A DNA stretch of 64,000 bases from Melampsora larici-populina 98AG31 (Eukaryota; Basidiomycota; Pucciniomycetes; Pucciniales; Melampsoraceae). The notes below the pieces were generated by a model that was given only the letters and a program-made list of their open reading frames with translations, ran no database searches and was not told the origin of the DNA. The translations under genes were made by a program, and so were the position numbers. The DNA lies in NCBI RefSeq assembly GCF_000204055.1, contig NW_006768801.1, positions 555,484 through 619,483 of the forward strand, read 5' to 3'. Below, piece by piece: positions 11,966-22,974 of the stretch; the stretch's first letter is position 1, and every line of letters begins with the position of its first letter.

Positions 11966-13546
11966 CACTACACCAAATGTCATCTTTACCAGGCAGTAAA
12001 GAAAACTACTGACATAGAAAAGTCCTGAGGGAACAGGAAGAGAGCTAAAAATCTGGAAAAATATGCGCCTTGTTCCTAGATGTTGGAGCGTCATGATGAG
12101 TATTTTTTTGTATTTTACACGCAGATATTGGTTTATGTACTAACAATAAACGCTGACAATCAACAAAAACTCACATGTAACAATACCTGAAATTTGGGTC
12201 ATGAGTATGAAGACAATATTTTGTGGTCTAAAAACTTCAATAACTTTTGCAATTCTGCTCCAAAAAACTCGATTTTTGGTTCATTCAAAAGCTGAACTAT
12301 TCTCCTTCACACTTCATAATGTTAGTAAGGTGCTATCTAGTCATTTAAACACTCTACATATGTTCACACTACACCAAATCACTAATATACCGTGGAGTTT
12401 AGAAAATTGCAAATGTAGAAAATTCTCAGCAATGCATGAGAGATCAGAAAAAATTGAAAAAATTATGGTTGAATACGCCTGTTCTGACCTATGATTTTGC
12501 ATATTTTTTCATATTTTTACCATCAGTTCTGATGATATTCCAAAGAAAAATGCTTATGGTGTTTATCTGGTCAGAAACTCAATTTTGGTCCAAAACTACT
12601 AAGGTTTGGGCAGAAACTGTGAACACTCAAAAGTACACCAACTTTTGCTCAATTCATTTGGTACTTACAAATTATGAAAGCCACATACTAGATCTACAAC
12701 TTCCATTGAGATACTAAAGCCATTTCAACAAAGATTTACAAGATTTGCTGGCTTTGCTGATGGTGACCGTGATTGCTGTACCTCACACATTTTTGAAGAA
12801 ACAGCTGATTCCAACATGTACAGTGTAAATCAAAGATGTAGAATTCACAATGTGAAGACATTTCAAATTTTGAAGCAAAATTGACAACTTTATTGGTCTC
12901 ACAAGGTTGATGCCTCAATAACTGCCAGTTTTGGACAAAAACTGGGTTTCTGACCTGACATCGACTTCTACTGTAAAAATCTGAAAAAATATGCAAGATG
13001 ATGGGAACACACAGGCGGACACAACCCTTATTTTTTCATATTTTTCTGACCCCTTCCGCCTTGTGTACAATTTTCTATGTTCTCTCAATTTTCTAAACTC
13101 CACGGTAAATTTGCAATCTGGCGTAGTGTCAAACAGTTCTGCATGAATAGCTCTGTAGGATCTTTTTTAGACCAGCTACAGATGTGATGTCTGAATGAAA
13201 AATGTAGAGGAAAGGCTCGCCTTTTTAATGTACTTCAAATCGAGTGATTTTATTCAGAAATGCAAAAGTTATTGATGTTTGAAGATTCCAAAATCCTGTC
13301 TTCAAAGTCAAGGGCCAAATTTCAGGTATTGTTACAGGTGGGTTTTTGATGATTCTCAGCCTTTATTGTTAGTACATTAACCAATATCTGTGTGTAAAAT
13401 ACAAAAAAATACTCGTCATGACGCCCCAACATCTAGGAACAAGGTGCATATTTTTTCAGATTTTTAGCTCTCTTCCTGTTGCCTCAGGACTTTTCTATGT
13501 CAGTAGTTTTCTTTACCGCCCGGTAAAGATGACATTTTGTGTAGTG
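11966..13546. mobile_element. CACTA-like foldback MITE, copy 2 (TSD TCA), containing a second MITE
   Basis: It starts CACTACACCAAATG and ends CATTTTGTGTAGTG, with TCA at 11963-11965 and 13547-13549. Its outer parts are close to the copy at 653-1433, including the CTTTACCGCCCGGTAAAG motif and the TAGATGTTGG blocks. It sits within coding sequence of the CACTA transposase: homology continues on both sides. Another CACTA-like MITE (12367-13128) is inserted in its middle, which raises its length to 1581 bp. Confidence 0.9.
12367..13128. mobile_element. Second CACTA-like MITE family, nested (TSD TCA)
   Basis: It begins CACTACACCAAATC and ends TCTGGCGTAGTG, flanked by TCA at 12364-12366 and 13129-13131. 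Subterminal inverted repeats include ACCGTGGAGTTTAGAAAATTG and its complement, and the arms are partly complementary further in. The empty site is visible in the other MITE copy, which on the opposite strand reads GTTCAAACAG near 1030. No coding sequence inside. Confidence 0.9.
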
Positions 13547-14610
13547 TCAGTGGGTAATGACGGCATAAATTCGAGGAACTCTGCTACATAAGGATTCACA
13601 ACTTCCTGAATCAACAGATGATCAATTGAATCAGCCTCCTTATTGGAAGTGCTACGGCATGATGTGGTGGTGCAATTACTTGCCTGCTTAAGTATATCCT
13701 TGATTTTCAAACCAAAGCATGGTTTGTCTAAATAACTGATGCTTTCTACCACCCCAAAATCAAATCTTTTCTTCAGTCGGCGGCGGACTTTCTGGACAGT
13801 CTTGTAGGCGGGTAGTGTCACACCAAGTATTCCAAAGAATGAGCGCATCCGCTTGTATTGTAACAAGGATAAAATGGTACGTGATGTACCCAGCACCATG
13901 AAACCAACCATTTGCTGGAATAAAGTTACAGTCAGAATACATACTCCTTCATCTATGGCAAAATTAGAACCTGCCTCTAGACTCGAAAAAGGATACCAGG
14001 AATCGTCTTGCTCGTCCATATGCTCCGCACAGTCTGTCGTATCCTGAGAGTTAACTGACTCATTTACGTCAGATCCAGATTCGTTGCCAAGGTTGGTTGG
14101 ATTTCCAATTGGATCATCTTGGCTACCGTGGACGCTAACAGCTGGAGATTTAAAATCCATTGAATAGTCCTTAGTCCAAAGATCAATGAGCTTTTCTCAA
14201 ACAAAACCTGTTCCTGATTGCTCCTGATTGCAATCATTAATGTCAGTATCCTCGACATGCACCTGATCGACTGGACTTGCTGGGTCAGAATGGAGATGAG
14301 ACTGTTTGTGGTCAATGAAAGAATTTGCCCTTTGAACGGTCTCTTGTTTGGCCACCCAGATTTTCAAATTTTTCAGGTGCGTTGGAGTTTTCTTATGCCG
14401 ACGGATTTGGCTGCTCTGCATGGAACGGCTTCCAGAACAGGCCGTGCAAACAAATGATATTGAATCTGTATTGCACCCCACTTCCACAATACCTTTCATG
14501 TTTTGCAAGAATGCAGTAATCAGAACTGGGAAACTTGTGAGTGGTGGAGAAGATATAGTCACATTTGTCCTCATAGTTTCCCCCCATCGAAGCACAGAAA
14601 GGCTTAAAAG

Positions 14611-15084
14611 AAATATATAATCTGTGATGGCGCTTCCTTCAACGAAGGGAAAATGGTGAATAGGGATGCAGAATGGAATAAGATGTTATTATCAATCTTG
14701 ATTCATTCAAAACTTTTTGTGTTTAACTGAAAAGTCATCCTTGTAATAAAGGGTAACATCAAATGCATTGATCAATTCGATTCGGCATGCCTGCTTCGCT
14801 TGAAAGGGTCATTAAGTCTCGGTTGACGTGCGGTCAGTTCCGCGGTTGAGGATGGATTATATAATCGGTGATTCATCAACCATAGCATTTTGGTTGGGCA
14901 AAATCACGGTTTTACAGGCGGTTAATCAGATTCCGTTGGCCAACTGCTCGCAGAGTGGTTGACCAACTCTACTTGAAAGATGAGAGAGAGCCTGTCAAAA
15001 ACCCGGGGTCTACTCAAATCCCCGCTGAATTTGAACCGGGTTCTGGCCGCGAATCTTGAAAAAACAAAATCAGGGTTCGTGGTG
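14611..15084. other. Right end of the 7.8-15.1 kb CACTA-type element
   Basis: The noncoding stretch upstream of the transposase N-terminus ends GGTTCGTGGTG at 15084. Its reverse complement, CACCACGAACC, resembles the CACCACGGGAATC terminus of the complete element at 54022. A motif with AACCCGG and GGTTC lies within the terminal 60 bp, as in that element. Gypsy integrase coding sequence starts immediately after 15084, so the CACTA element seems to have inserted into gypsy pol. The matching left terminus and target duplication were not found. Confidence 0.55.
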
Positions 15085-16268
15085 TAAGTGGGTGTGATTC
15101 TTGTTTACGCGTAAAGACAAGTACACAAAAACCCCTAGGCACTCTAGAACCACTGGCGATACCTTCAGGACCCTGGACAGACATTTCCTACGACTTAATC
15201 ACCAAACTGCCAGTATCAAACGGGTGCAACAGCATCTTAACGGTAGTAGACAGGTTGATGAAGATGGCTCACTTCATACCTTGTAAAGAGAGTATGAATG
15301 CGGAGGACCTAGCAGATCTAATGATGAAATATGTGTGGAAACTCCACGGCACCCCAAAAACTATTGTTTCTGACAGGGGCAGCGTGTTTATATCTCAAAT
15401 CACAAAAGCCTTAGACGCCAGATTAGGAATCAAATTACATCCCTCTACCGCTTTTCACCCAGGCACCAATGGTCAATCTGAGATTGTGAACAAGGTGGTT
15501 GAGCTTTATCTAAGGCATTTTACGAATTATTGTCAGGACAACTGGGAGTCACTACTACCAACAGTTGAATTCATGTACAACAACAATGACCACGAGTCGA
15601 CAGGATTCTCACCCTTTCAAGCCAATTACAGATACGACCCAATATTCAATGAAGTTCCATCATCCGAACAATGCATAGCTGTCGTGGAAGATAGGTTGAA
15701 CAAAATTGAGGAAGTACAACACAAACTGACACATTTTTTGCGCTTAACACAGGAGAAGATGAAGCCGGAATTTGACAAATCAGTACAAAGAACCCCTCAT
15801 TGGAAAGTAGGCGAGCAAGTATGGCTCAACGGGAGAAATATCTCAACAACCAGACCCAGCCCAAAGTTAGAACATAAATGGCTAGGTCCTTTCGACATTC
15901 TCAAGAGAGTGTCTAATTCTACGTATAAGCTGAACCTCCCGCTTTCAATGAAAGGAACTCACCCAGTGTTTCATGTTTCAGTCCTTAGAAAGCACAAAAC
16001 AGATACCATTGACAACCAATCACACCCAGCACCACCGCCTATCAAAGTAGAAGATCAAGCAGAATGGGAAGTTGACTCAATATTCAACTGTAGAAGACAA
16101 AGAAACCAAGTCCAATACCTAATCTGCTGGAAAGGATTTGATTTGAGTCACAATTCATGGGAACCGGAAACTAATTTAACAAATAGTAAAGAATTACTTC
16201 AAGACTTCAAATTACAATTCCCAGACGCACTAGTATTTAAAGCTCAACAACAGCTTTACAACACCTAA
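15085..16268 (+). pseudogene. Ty3/gypsy chromovirus integrase-chromodomain (5'-truncated pol)
   Basis: This is the C-terminal part of a gypsy polyprotein, which would insert retrotransposon cDNA into chromatin. The frame opens with CDSC (the CC of the HHCC zinc finger). The integrase core follows with D in WTDISYDL, D in VSDRGSVF and E in NGQSEIVN, then a GPF/Y motif (WLGPFDIL) and a chromodomain (WEVDSIFN...YLICWKGFDLSHNSWEP). The stop is at 16266-16268. The initiating ATG sometimes assigned at 15255 is internal. Protease, RT and RNase H are missing; the break coincides with the CACTA terminus at 15084. A 3' LTR follows directly. Confidence 0.9.
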
Positions 16269-18137
16269 GAAGGGATAATCTACTACGTGTAATATAGTAG
16301 AAGTTGTCTAAAGACTGCCTTCTTCAAAGAAACCAGCACAAGGGCACTTGCTGACCACTTTGTGATAACAGAGAAATAGATAAAGCACCAGAGGAAATAA
16401 AGCAATACTATGTTTAAGTATTATTCCCAGATTTTAAGCGCAAAAAAAGTCACACAGTATGTTTATTACTAGCAATGCTGTTGTAAGTATTATTCCCAAT
16501 TAGACTTGTAGTCTTTAAGACACGTAAATAAATTTCTCCTTGCTTTGAAGGGGCGGATTTAAGTGATCTTAGTACAAATATAGTAAATAAATGATGATTT
16601 ATAACACTACAACAAAGGTATAAGATGCAGAAAAGGGCGCTACAATCCTAAAATCATCAAGGAGTACTTATATCCACATGTAACAATCTTTACAACAGTC
16701 AACAGCCTCAAAAAACAATCAAATCCGCCTAAATAACCCTAAAAACCATGTAATGATGCAATGTAATGATCTTGTTACTAATGTATGGTGTAATTTTCAC
16801 AGCCAAAAGTGATCAATGACGCAATGATGTAATGTACAGCACTTCTTATGATGAATACAGGTGATTTTTTCCTTGTAAACTAGCTGAAACCCAATTTTTG
16901 AGATTACGAATTTTTTTAGATGTGCTCCAATTTTTGATTACTAAAGTGCATCTTGTAGCCCACGTGTTACTGATCATTTCTGACACCTATAAGACCTACT
17001 TCTGATGAGTGATGAGTAAGATATTTATGGCGTTCAAACATGCGCGAGAAATTTGCAAGTTGCGAGAAAGTTCTGTGCAAGTTCTTTTAAACATCTTGCA
17101 TAGAACTTCCACAAAACTTGCAGACTTAGGAAAGTTATGTGTGAACCTAGGTTTCCCCGCTTCGAGGACTCAGTTTGCCCTTGATGAGATACATACAGCA
17201 GGGGGTTGTGAAAAAATTAATTAAGCAAGATCCGTGCAAGATTTCTTGCACGGATCTTGCACGGATCTTGCACGTTGGTTTTGCAAATTTCTTGCACATG
17301 TTTGAACGCCATAATTGAGTTGTGAAGTTAAGGTTTTTGGTGTTACAAGTGACTTGTGACTGTAAATTCAAGATTCATACCAATTTCTTATTTCCCTTAT
17401 AACTTTTTACATACACCTCCGTTACTAATGATTTAAAGGCTGTACATTATGTAATCCACCCTTCTGCGTTGAATGAGCTATTTACCAACTTATTCTGACG
17501 TCATTTGACATATGTAATTAGCTGAAAACCTCCATTTTCGACGATTTTCACCTATTTTCTTCATTTTTCACAGCTGCTACTCTCTTTTTCTTGCTCATGT
17601 AATATGACATTATCTTCTATAACCTTAAAAATCCCGGAAAATCCTCTTGGCAACCTTAATTTCTACTACTACCACCATTACATATGTAAACTACACGCAT
17701 AACCCTTGTTTACCAACTTCAAAAAAGTACCTTTCTGCTAATAACTTCTGTTTCCCCTTATCAACCTTGAATATTAAAATTGTTCCTGTATAATAAACTG
17801 TTGTTCTTTCATATTCTAACCTCATAAAACCCATAATTTAATTATAAATAAGCTAAAAACCATTTTCCAACTTTTACACCTATATTTTTGAATTTTTCTT
17901 ATCTTTTCTTTTTCTGTCTTTTTGTAATAACTTTGTAAGTAAACTATGTTGATCTTAATAATAATTTTGAAATAAGATGACATAATAATGAGCTAATAAG
18001 TATACATAAGCCTCTAAGAGCTTCAATTGATCTGAAAACCTGAATTTTGAATTCTCTGCTATATTGAAGTTTGCTAATAAACTGGTAAAGTAAAGATGAT
18101 TAATTTTTTTGCTTAATATCATAAATAGATCACCACA
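16269..18137 (+). repeat. Gypsy 3' LTR, copy 2, with one nested MITE
   Basis: It is homologous along its whole length to 157-2845 and to about 25.97-28.0 kb. It starts just after the pol stop and ends in CACCACA. About 1.58 kb remain after removing the 288-bp insertion at 17026-17313. AT-rich, no coding capacity. This is the copy directly attached to recognisable chromovirus integrase and therefore identifies the LTR family. Confidence 0.85.
17026..17313. mobile_element. MITE with TATGGCGTTC termini (TSD ATT)
   Basis: Inverted ends TATGGCGTTCAAACATG and CATGTTTGAACGCCATA continue into AAATTTGCAA. ATT flanks both sides (17023-17025, 17314-17316), and the other two LTR copies read GTTATTGAG without insertion. 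An internal perfect hairpin GCAAGATCCGTGCAAG/CTTGCACGGATCTTGC lies at about 17224-17260. A 3-bp target duplication fits PIF/Harbinger-like or CACTA-like transposition; not assigned further. Confidence 0.8.
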
Positions 18138-18726
18138 ACGCATTGAGTAAATACAAAAGAAGAAGGAGAAGATGAGAGAGGGCATAGCTTTTTCCCACAT
18201 GGTTTTTTAATGCTGCCCGGGGAGGATTGCAGAACTTGCAAGAGGAAGTTTGGGCAATAAAAGGGGGATAATGTTACAAATAGGGTCTCCTGTCACTCAA
18301 GTGAAAGCTTGTTACACACATGTCACGTTGTACACTCCTCTATACTTGTTGTCCACGTAGCCCGTACTTGTTTTCCTTTCCTCATCCAACAATCTGCATA
18401 ATAGACACCTGAACCTCACTCCGAGAACCCAAACCCCAGCAGGACAGCCGTAACAAATTGGTGGAGTGTCTATGACGTCATCATTAGATGAGTGGTAAAA
18501 TAGTTGACAAAGAGTCTGGCCTCTCAGTGACATGTTGTATGTGATAAGCTCAGAATTTCTCTCATGCCATTCCATTAATAGCAAGTTACCAACGTTAAAA
18601 ACTTATTAGTTGTCAAAGCAAATCAGTCTACAGATGGTAGAATACCCCACAAGGATATTGGTAATGATTAATGCAATTTCAATGAATGATGGCTTTTTAG
18701 GACATCTGATAAGATAAATTCAAAAG
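18138..18726. other. Unassigned sequence between LTR and MITE
   Basis: One minus-strand frame (18312-18584) is open but shows no motif I recognise. No repeats are apparent. Confidence 0.4.
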
Positions 18727-18734
18727 AACAAAGA

Positions 18735-19398
18735 GGCCCTTGCTATTTGCAGCCCACACAAAATCCATGTAGGCGCTGCCAAAACAGCCCTTACATGAAG
18801 GTTTCCCACAAAAAAGCGCCTACATCATAAATGTAGGTGCTTTTTCCTTTTTCAAATGACACCTACAGGCTGAAAACCCAATGTAGGCATCATTTTTGTA
18901 TGCCTACATTGTGTAGGCGTCACGAAAATGTGCCTACATATTTTAATACAAACACCCTTATAATTTAATACCAACACCCTTATAATTTGATTCCAAAGCC
19001 CTTATAATTAATTATAAGACCCTTATAATTTTATAATCAAATGCGCACTCTTACATTTAATACCCTTATCATTTAAGACCAACACCCTTATAATTGATCT
19101 CACCACCCTTATAATTCAATACCAACACCCTTATATATTAATACCAGCACCCTTATAGATTTGTATTCACACGTGTATAAGACCCTTATAACTGACTTAA
19201 GCGCCTACATTTTATTTTTAGAATGTAGGTGTACACAAAAGACGCTTACATTGGCTTTTTCAGCCTGTAGGTGTCATTTGAAAAAGGAAAAAGCGCCTAC
19301 ATCATAAATGTAGGCACTTTTTGGCGGAAAACAACCGTGTAGGCGTAATTTGGACAGCGCCTACATGGATTTCATGTGGGCTGCAAATAGCAACAGCC
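18735..19398. mobile_element. Long-TIR hAT-type MITE with minisatellite core (TSD AACAAAGA)
   Basis: Ends share TTGCTATTTGCAGCCCACA, and long arms carry repeated GCGCCTACAT/ATGTAGGC motifs. The 8-bp AACAAAGA is found at 18727-18734 and 19399-19406. The centre (about 18945-19195) is a minisatellite of roughly 22-24 bp units built on ACACCCTTATAATTTAATACC, about ten degenerate copies. An 8-bp TSD is typical of hAT, though the GGC ends are less diagnostic. No transposase inside. Confidence 0.85.
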
Positions 19399-19805
19399 AA
19401 CAAAGATATACAAAAAGTCTCCAAGAGGGGTGGGCCTTTTTCAAAGATTTCATGGATTGGCAGCATGCAAAAATCAAGGGCAGGATAAGGCAAAAACTCA
19501 AACTCAGGTATCATAGCTATCCAACACTTCATGGACTGGAGGATGGTAACATCATCTAGTGGATTTCAAAAATCATTGTATGATTTACATGACTCTGCGA
19601 GGGAAAGAGTTGGCGCAAGGTGGGGAAAGGGTGGTTTGACCCTTGACAACTCAGCCAAACAAATAACTTATTTCCTGCCTCCCAATTACTGGACAAAAAA
19701 TGATTGCTGTTCACAAAGATTTGTTCACTGATTGCATAATGATAATGAAGTTCATTTACATACACTTCCACACCACCCATGTTGTGGTAAAAGATTGCAC
19801 TAGCA

Positions 19806-20036
19806 TCATTTTCCATTTTTTTTGCGTTGACAAGCGCTACATCCCCAGTTGTAGGCTATACATACTTGGCATCCATCCGGTTCTGTCGTAGGTCCGCCGT
19901 GGTCAATGGGTTTGACAACGGACCCATCAGCTATCATCATTGCTTCTTCACTTTTAACTCCATGAAGCATTGAACCAAGAACTTGATCAAATGACATGAA
20001 TGCCACAGAGATTGCTGCAAAAATGATGAGTTTCAT
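19806..20036 (-). CDS. Small secreted Cys-containing protein (candidate effector)
   Basis: The 76-residue frame starts with a convincing signal peptide: a Lys at position 3, a hydrophobic core IIFAAISVAFM, and a plausible cleavage after VLG near residue 21. The mature part is about 55 residues and ends in a compact CxxC-x6-CxxC segment (CQVC...CSAC) followed by a basic tail QRKKNGK. I do not recognise a family. Small size, a signal peptide and paired cysteines are typical of secreted effectors of plant-pathogenic fungi, but the Cys pairs could equally bind a metal. The neighbourhood is transposon-rich, with a hAT-like MITE 400 bp downstream. Transcription and an intron-free structure are unproven. 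Confidence 0.55.
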   Translation of the reverse strand: MKLIIFAAISVAFMSFDQVLGSMLHGVKSEEAMMIADGSVVKPIDHGGPTTEPDGCQVCIAYNWGCSACQRKKNGK

Positions 20037-20088
20037 GATGATATCTAATTGGGCAACAAAGTTTCAGATACTGAAAATTGGGAAGAAG

Positions 20089-20241
20089 ATTTGATTGAAT
20101 AATTCAAGACTCACTGGGATGCTAATGCCACTGAGTTTGAACGATTGTGTATGGGCTGGGTTCAGGTGAAAAGTGATGTATCTAGGTCAATCAAAAGGAT
20201 AAAGTATGGGACCATGAAGTATAAGCTTGGCTCATGTGTTT
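20089..20241 (+). other. Short coherent reading frame of unknown origin
   Basis: A frame with several Trp residues (FKTHWDANATEFERLCMGWV, then a Lys-rich stretch) ends at a TAA near 20241. It reads like a protein fragment rather than random sequence, perhaps from a transposase, but no motif identifies it. The next frame at 20234-20569 may be a shifted continuation (LKIGWKHTQASVQVRKTSWW). Confidence 0.3.
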
Positions 20242-20569
20242 AAAGAAACTCTACAATTGTTGGCTGAAAATTGGTTGGAAACATACCCAGGCAAGTGTGC
20301 AGGTTAGAAAAACCAGTTGGTGGGACAATTGGATAGGGATCAAATTTTCAGAAAATGAGTCAACCTTTTATATTTGTTGGAGACCCCCTGAGTCACTGAA
20401 TGTTAGACTCTTCCCAGCCATTGCGTCAACAAGCAAAATGCTGTGTTCCCTTGCATGGAATTCTGAAGGGCTGTATCATGTTGGATTTCAATGTGTGGAT
20501 ATTGTCAAGGTTTGTATTGTGGAGAATATGGTTGCAGGCTTCCTTGATAGATGTGCTTGGCACTTCTAG

Positions 20570-22046
20570 TCTCCACTAGCTTCACATTGTGTTGTGCACT
20601 GATAAAGTTTTATATTGTGGAGAAGCTGATTTTTGTGTACCAAGTATGCCATTTGATCCTTTGCCCCCTGTTTTTTTTCACAACATTGTTTGGCCTGTTA
20701 TTTTTGCATGATGAACTGGGAACAGTTGTTAACCATTGCTGGGGAGTACTTAATGGATGGGGTATGAGTTGGAAGTTGCCTGGCGACAGAATTGAAGTTA
20801 ATAGCCCTAACTTGAAACACTGTAAGGACGATTGATTGTTCAAATCAATGCATGCCGTTGGACATGGCAACAATCAATGATGTAATAGGGTCCGGCCATG
20901 GTGTATGAAACACTGCTTGGTTGTCAGGCCTTGTGCCTTTAGATTATAGATTGTTTGAATTGATCAGTGTTTGGAGTCTCCTCCTCTACATAAAAAGAGT
21001 CATGGTCATAGGACCACACAGAGGAAATTCATCACCACCACTACTACAACCAAAAACTTATGTACATTTATTGGTTGTCTGTGTTCAAGAGTACCAGGTC
21101 TTGGAGGTGATAAGAGAGCTACTAATTTTCGTCGCAAAAGACAGAGTATATCAGTTATTGATCAATGTGTGTAACCCTAACCCTAACCCTAAACCTGAAA
21201 CCTATCCACAACTGCATGTGATCATCAACCTTGTCTGCAACAACACATGATTGTCAACCTTATCTGCAACCGCATGTGGCAATCCCGGACCCCACTGAGC
21301 GGGGTGTGCCAAGCACTCTCCACTTGCATAGAGGGCTGTAAGACAATTTTCACACACATGTACAGTACTGGTTGATGTGTCTGCGATCAAGACTATCAGG
21401 TCTTGAATGTGATAAGAGAATTGTGTCATCACAATACAGCCTGAGACAGTAGATCACTTCTCAATCAATATGTACACAAGCTTCATGTGATCATCAGCCT
21501 TATCTGCGGTATCAAAGGTCCATCCCCACCGCGCCGGCTGAAACACACTCCCCACTTGCGTAGAGAGCTGTAGTTAGCACAATTTTTCACAGAGATTCAT
21601 TGCGAAGGTTAGCTCGACCCAGCCATCGCACAGACATGGTATTTGCAAACATCCACACTAGTGGGGAGTGTACGTACTTTCAATGACACGCCTTGCCAAG
21701 CTCTAGCAATGGATCCAGAGCTACCCAGTGATAACCAGAATTGGTGGCACAGAGAAGGGAAGCTTTAATCCCAATGTTGTCCTGTTTGAGGGTCCTATAT
21801 CTACAGATTTATCAACTAAGGACCATTGTATCAATATGTACCTTCCTATGTTGACTATATTATGTGAAGTGTAAAATTCATTCGTGTGATATGAGTTGTA
21901 GAAGATACCAAGATCCCCAGTCCAATTTGTTTAACATCCACCTCCTTGTTTGAGAAAAAAAAGATGTTGAGATTCAGAAATTAAGATGAGTAAAATCATT
22001 TATCCATGTGGTAACAGCTTTCCAGAATGCATGCCACATAAGTGCT
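20570..22046. other. Repeat-containing spacer, no gene recognised
   Basis: Two or three imperfect direct repeats occur within 21060-21620; the phrase CATGTGATCATCA followed by CCTTATCTGC and CCACTTGC-TAGAG recurs. A short telomere-like run lies at 21173-21192. No frame shows recognisable domains. Confidence 0.4.
21173..21192. repeat. Interstitial telomere-type repeat (CCCTAA)3
   Basis: Three consecutive AACCCT units are followed by AAACCT. The motif is the standard fungal telomere repeat (TTAGGG on the other strand). The run is short and flanked on both sides by related spacer sequence, so it is internal rather than a chromosome end. Confidence 0.7.
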
Positions 22047-22054
22047 GATCAAAG

Positions 22055-22447
22055 TAATGCACCGACCCGGCCCCAACCCAAAGAATCTGAGCTGGACCGG
22101 GGCCAACCTCCCCCTCAGACCGGGCCAACCCGGTCCGCTAGCCCCAGAGATGTGATATGCTTGACAACCAAAAAAAAACGTAAATATATGATAAATATAT
22201 GATTTTTTGATTTTTCTTCTCTTCTGTAGCCTTTGCTGAAGCTATCCAGCAGCTATTCTATAACAAAGAGACAAAAAATTTGTTGTATATATATGATACT
22301 TTAAGAAATTAAGATGATTTTGGTAAAATTTGCCCCCTATCATATGCCCGGGCAGACCCGGCTTTACCCAGATCTGAGCCGAGACCCGCCCGACCCGGTC
22401 CGGGTCCCGGTACCAAATCGGGTTTTGCGGACCGGGTCGGTGCATTA
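22055..22447. mobile_element. GC-rich hAT-type MITE (TSD GATCAAAG)
   Basis: Inverted ends TAATGCACCGACCCGG and CCGGGTCGGTGCATTA are flanked by the perfect 8-bp duplication GATCAAAG (22047-22054, 22448-22455). The arms are strikingly GC-rich with repeated ACCCGG/CCGGGT motifs, while the core is AT-rich. No coding sequence. The 8-bp TSD fits hAT. Confidence 0.9.
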
Positions 22448-22974
22448 GATCAAAGCGCTCTGGATTTAGTTCACATAATTTCAGAATCTCTGTATGGTTG
22501 GAGATACATAATCTATTCGAGTGAATTTAGTCATACAATCCAAACACAACTTCATAAAGTTTTGTTGTGGATATAGGTAGCAAAATTTTATTATAAAAAA
22601 GCATTGACTTTGCTAGGGGCCAAAAAATCTCTATTTCATTCAAACGATTGATGATAACTTATGGTGGACAAGGGGCCCATCTCAATATCCTCAGATGAGT
22701 AAGGTGTGGGATGAGTGGGCTACCTTGAAATACAGTGTTGAGTACTATCATGGATGTTGTTTTGTGTTAATGAGCTCTTGACCAATTGAAAGGGTGTGTG
22801 CATAAGAATTAATTCACCACTTCATAAGTTAGGAGTGCATCAATCCAAAGAGTTAGCTTATCTGATAACCATCAAGGTCATACAACCCCAATCTGGAATA
22901 CAATTGGCAAATGATGATTGATTTCTTAATTCCATTGTTGATTGTTAATTATAGCAAACCTGCTGGTGGAATAA

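Larger units (their letters stand above)
7802..14610 (-). pseudogene. CACTA-type (Tnp2-like) transposase gene, disrupted by several insertions
   Basis: Read right to left, the pieces follow the order of the better-preserved transposase at 57862-61660. They are: a CxxC/HxxxxH finger (VCTAC..., about 14450), an acidic linker, a block ending SLP at 13550, the catalytic block at 11227-11965 (HVPLVLYCKDLSGNKSKRWN), LGDLPMHAEVANT with an SPCQIC motif (10890-11159), VEVLHVILLGVAKYL and KPKFHMLIHL (9548-10280), and a C-terminal NVQHDC block (7802-8667). GT-AG introns separate several pieces. A 1.58 kb MITE interrupts it at 11966, a palindromic MITE at 10282, and an 0.88 kb insert at 8668-9547. It cannot be functional. 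Confidence 0.8.

Noticed and set aside
18945..19195. Regular repeats that might be a CRISPR array
   Set aside because: Units are adjacent and degenerate with no unique spacers, and they lie inside a MITE with an 8-bp TSD in a eukaryotic sequence.
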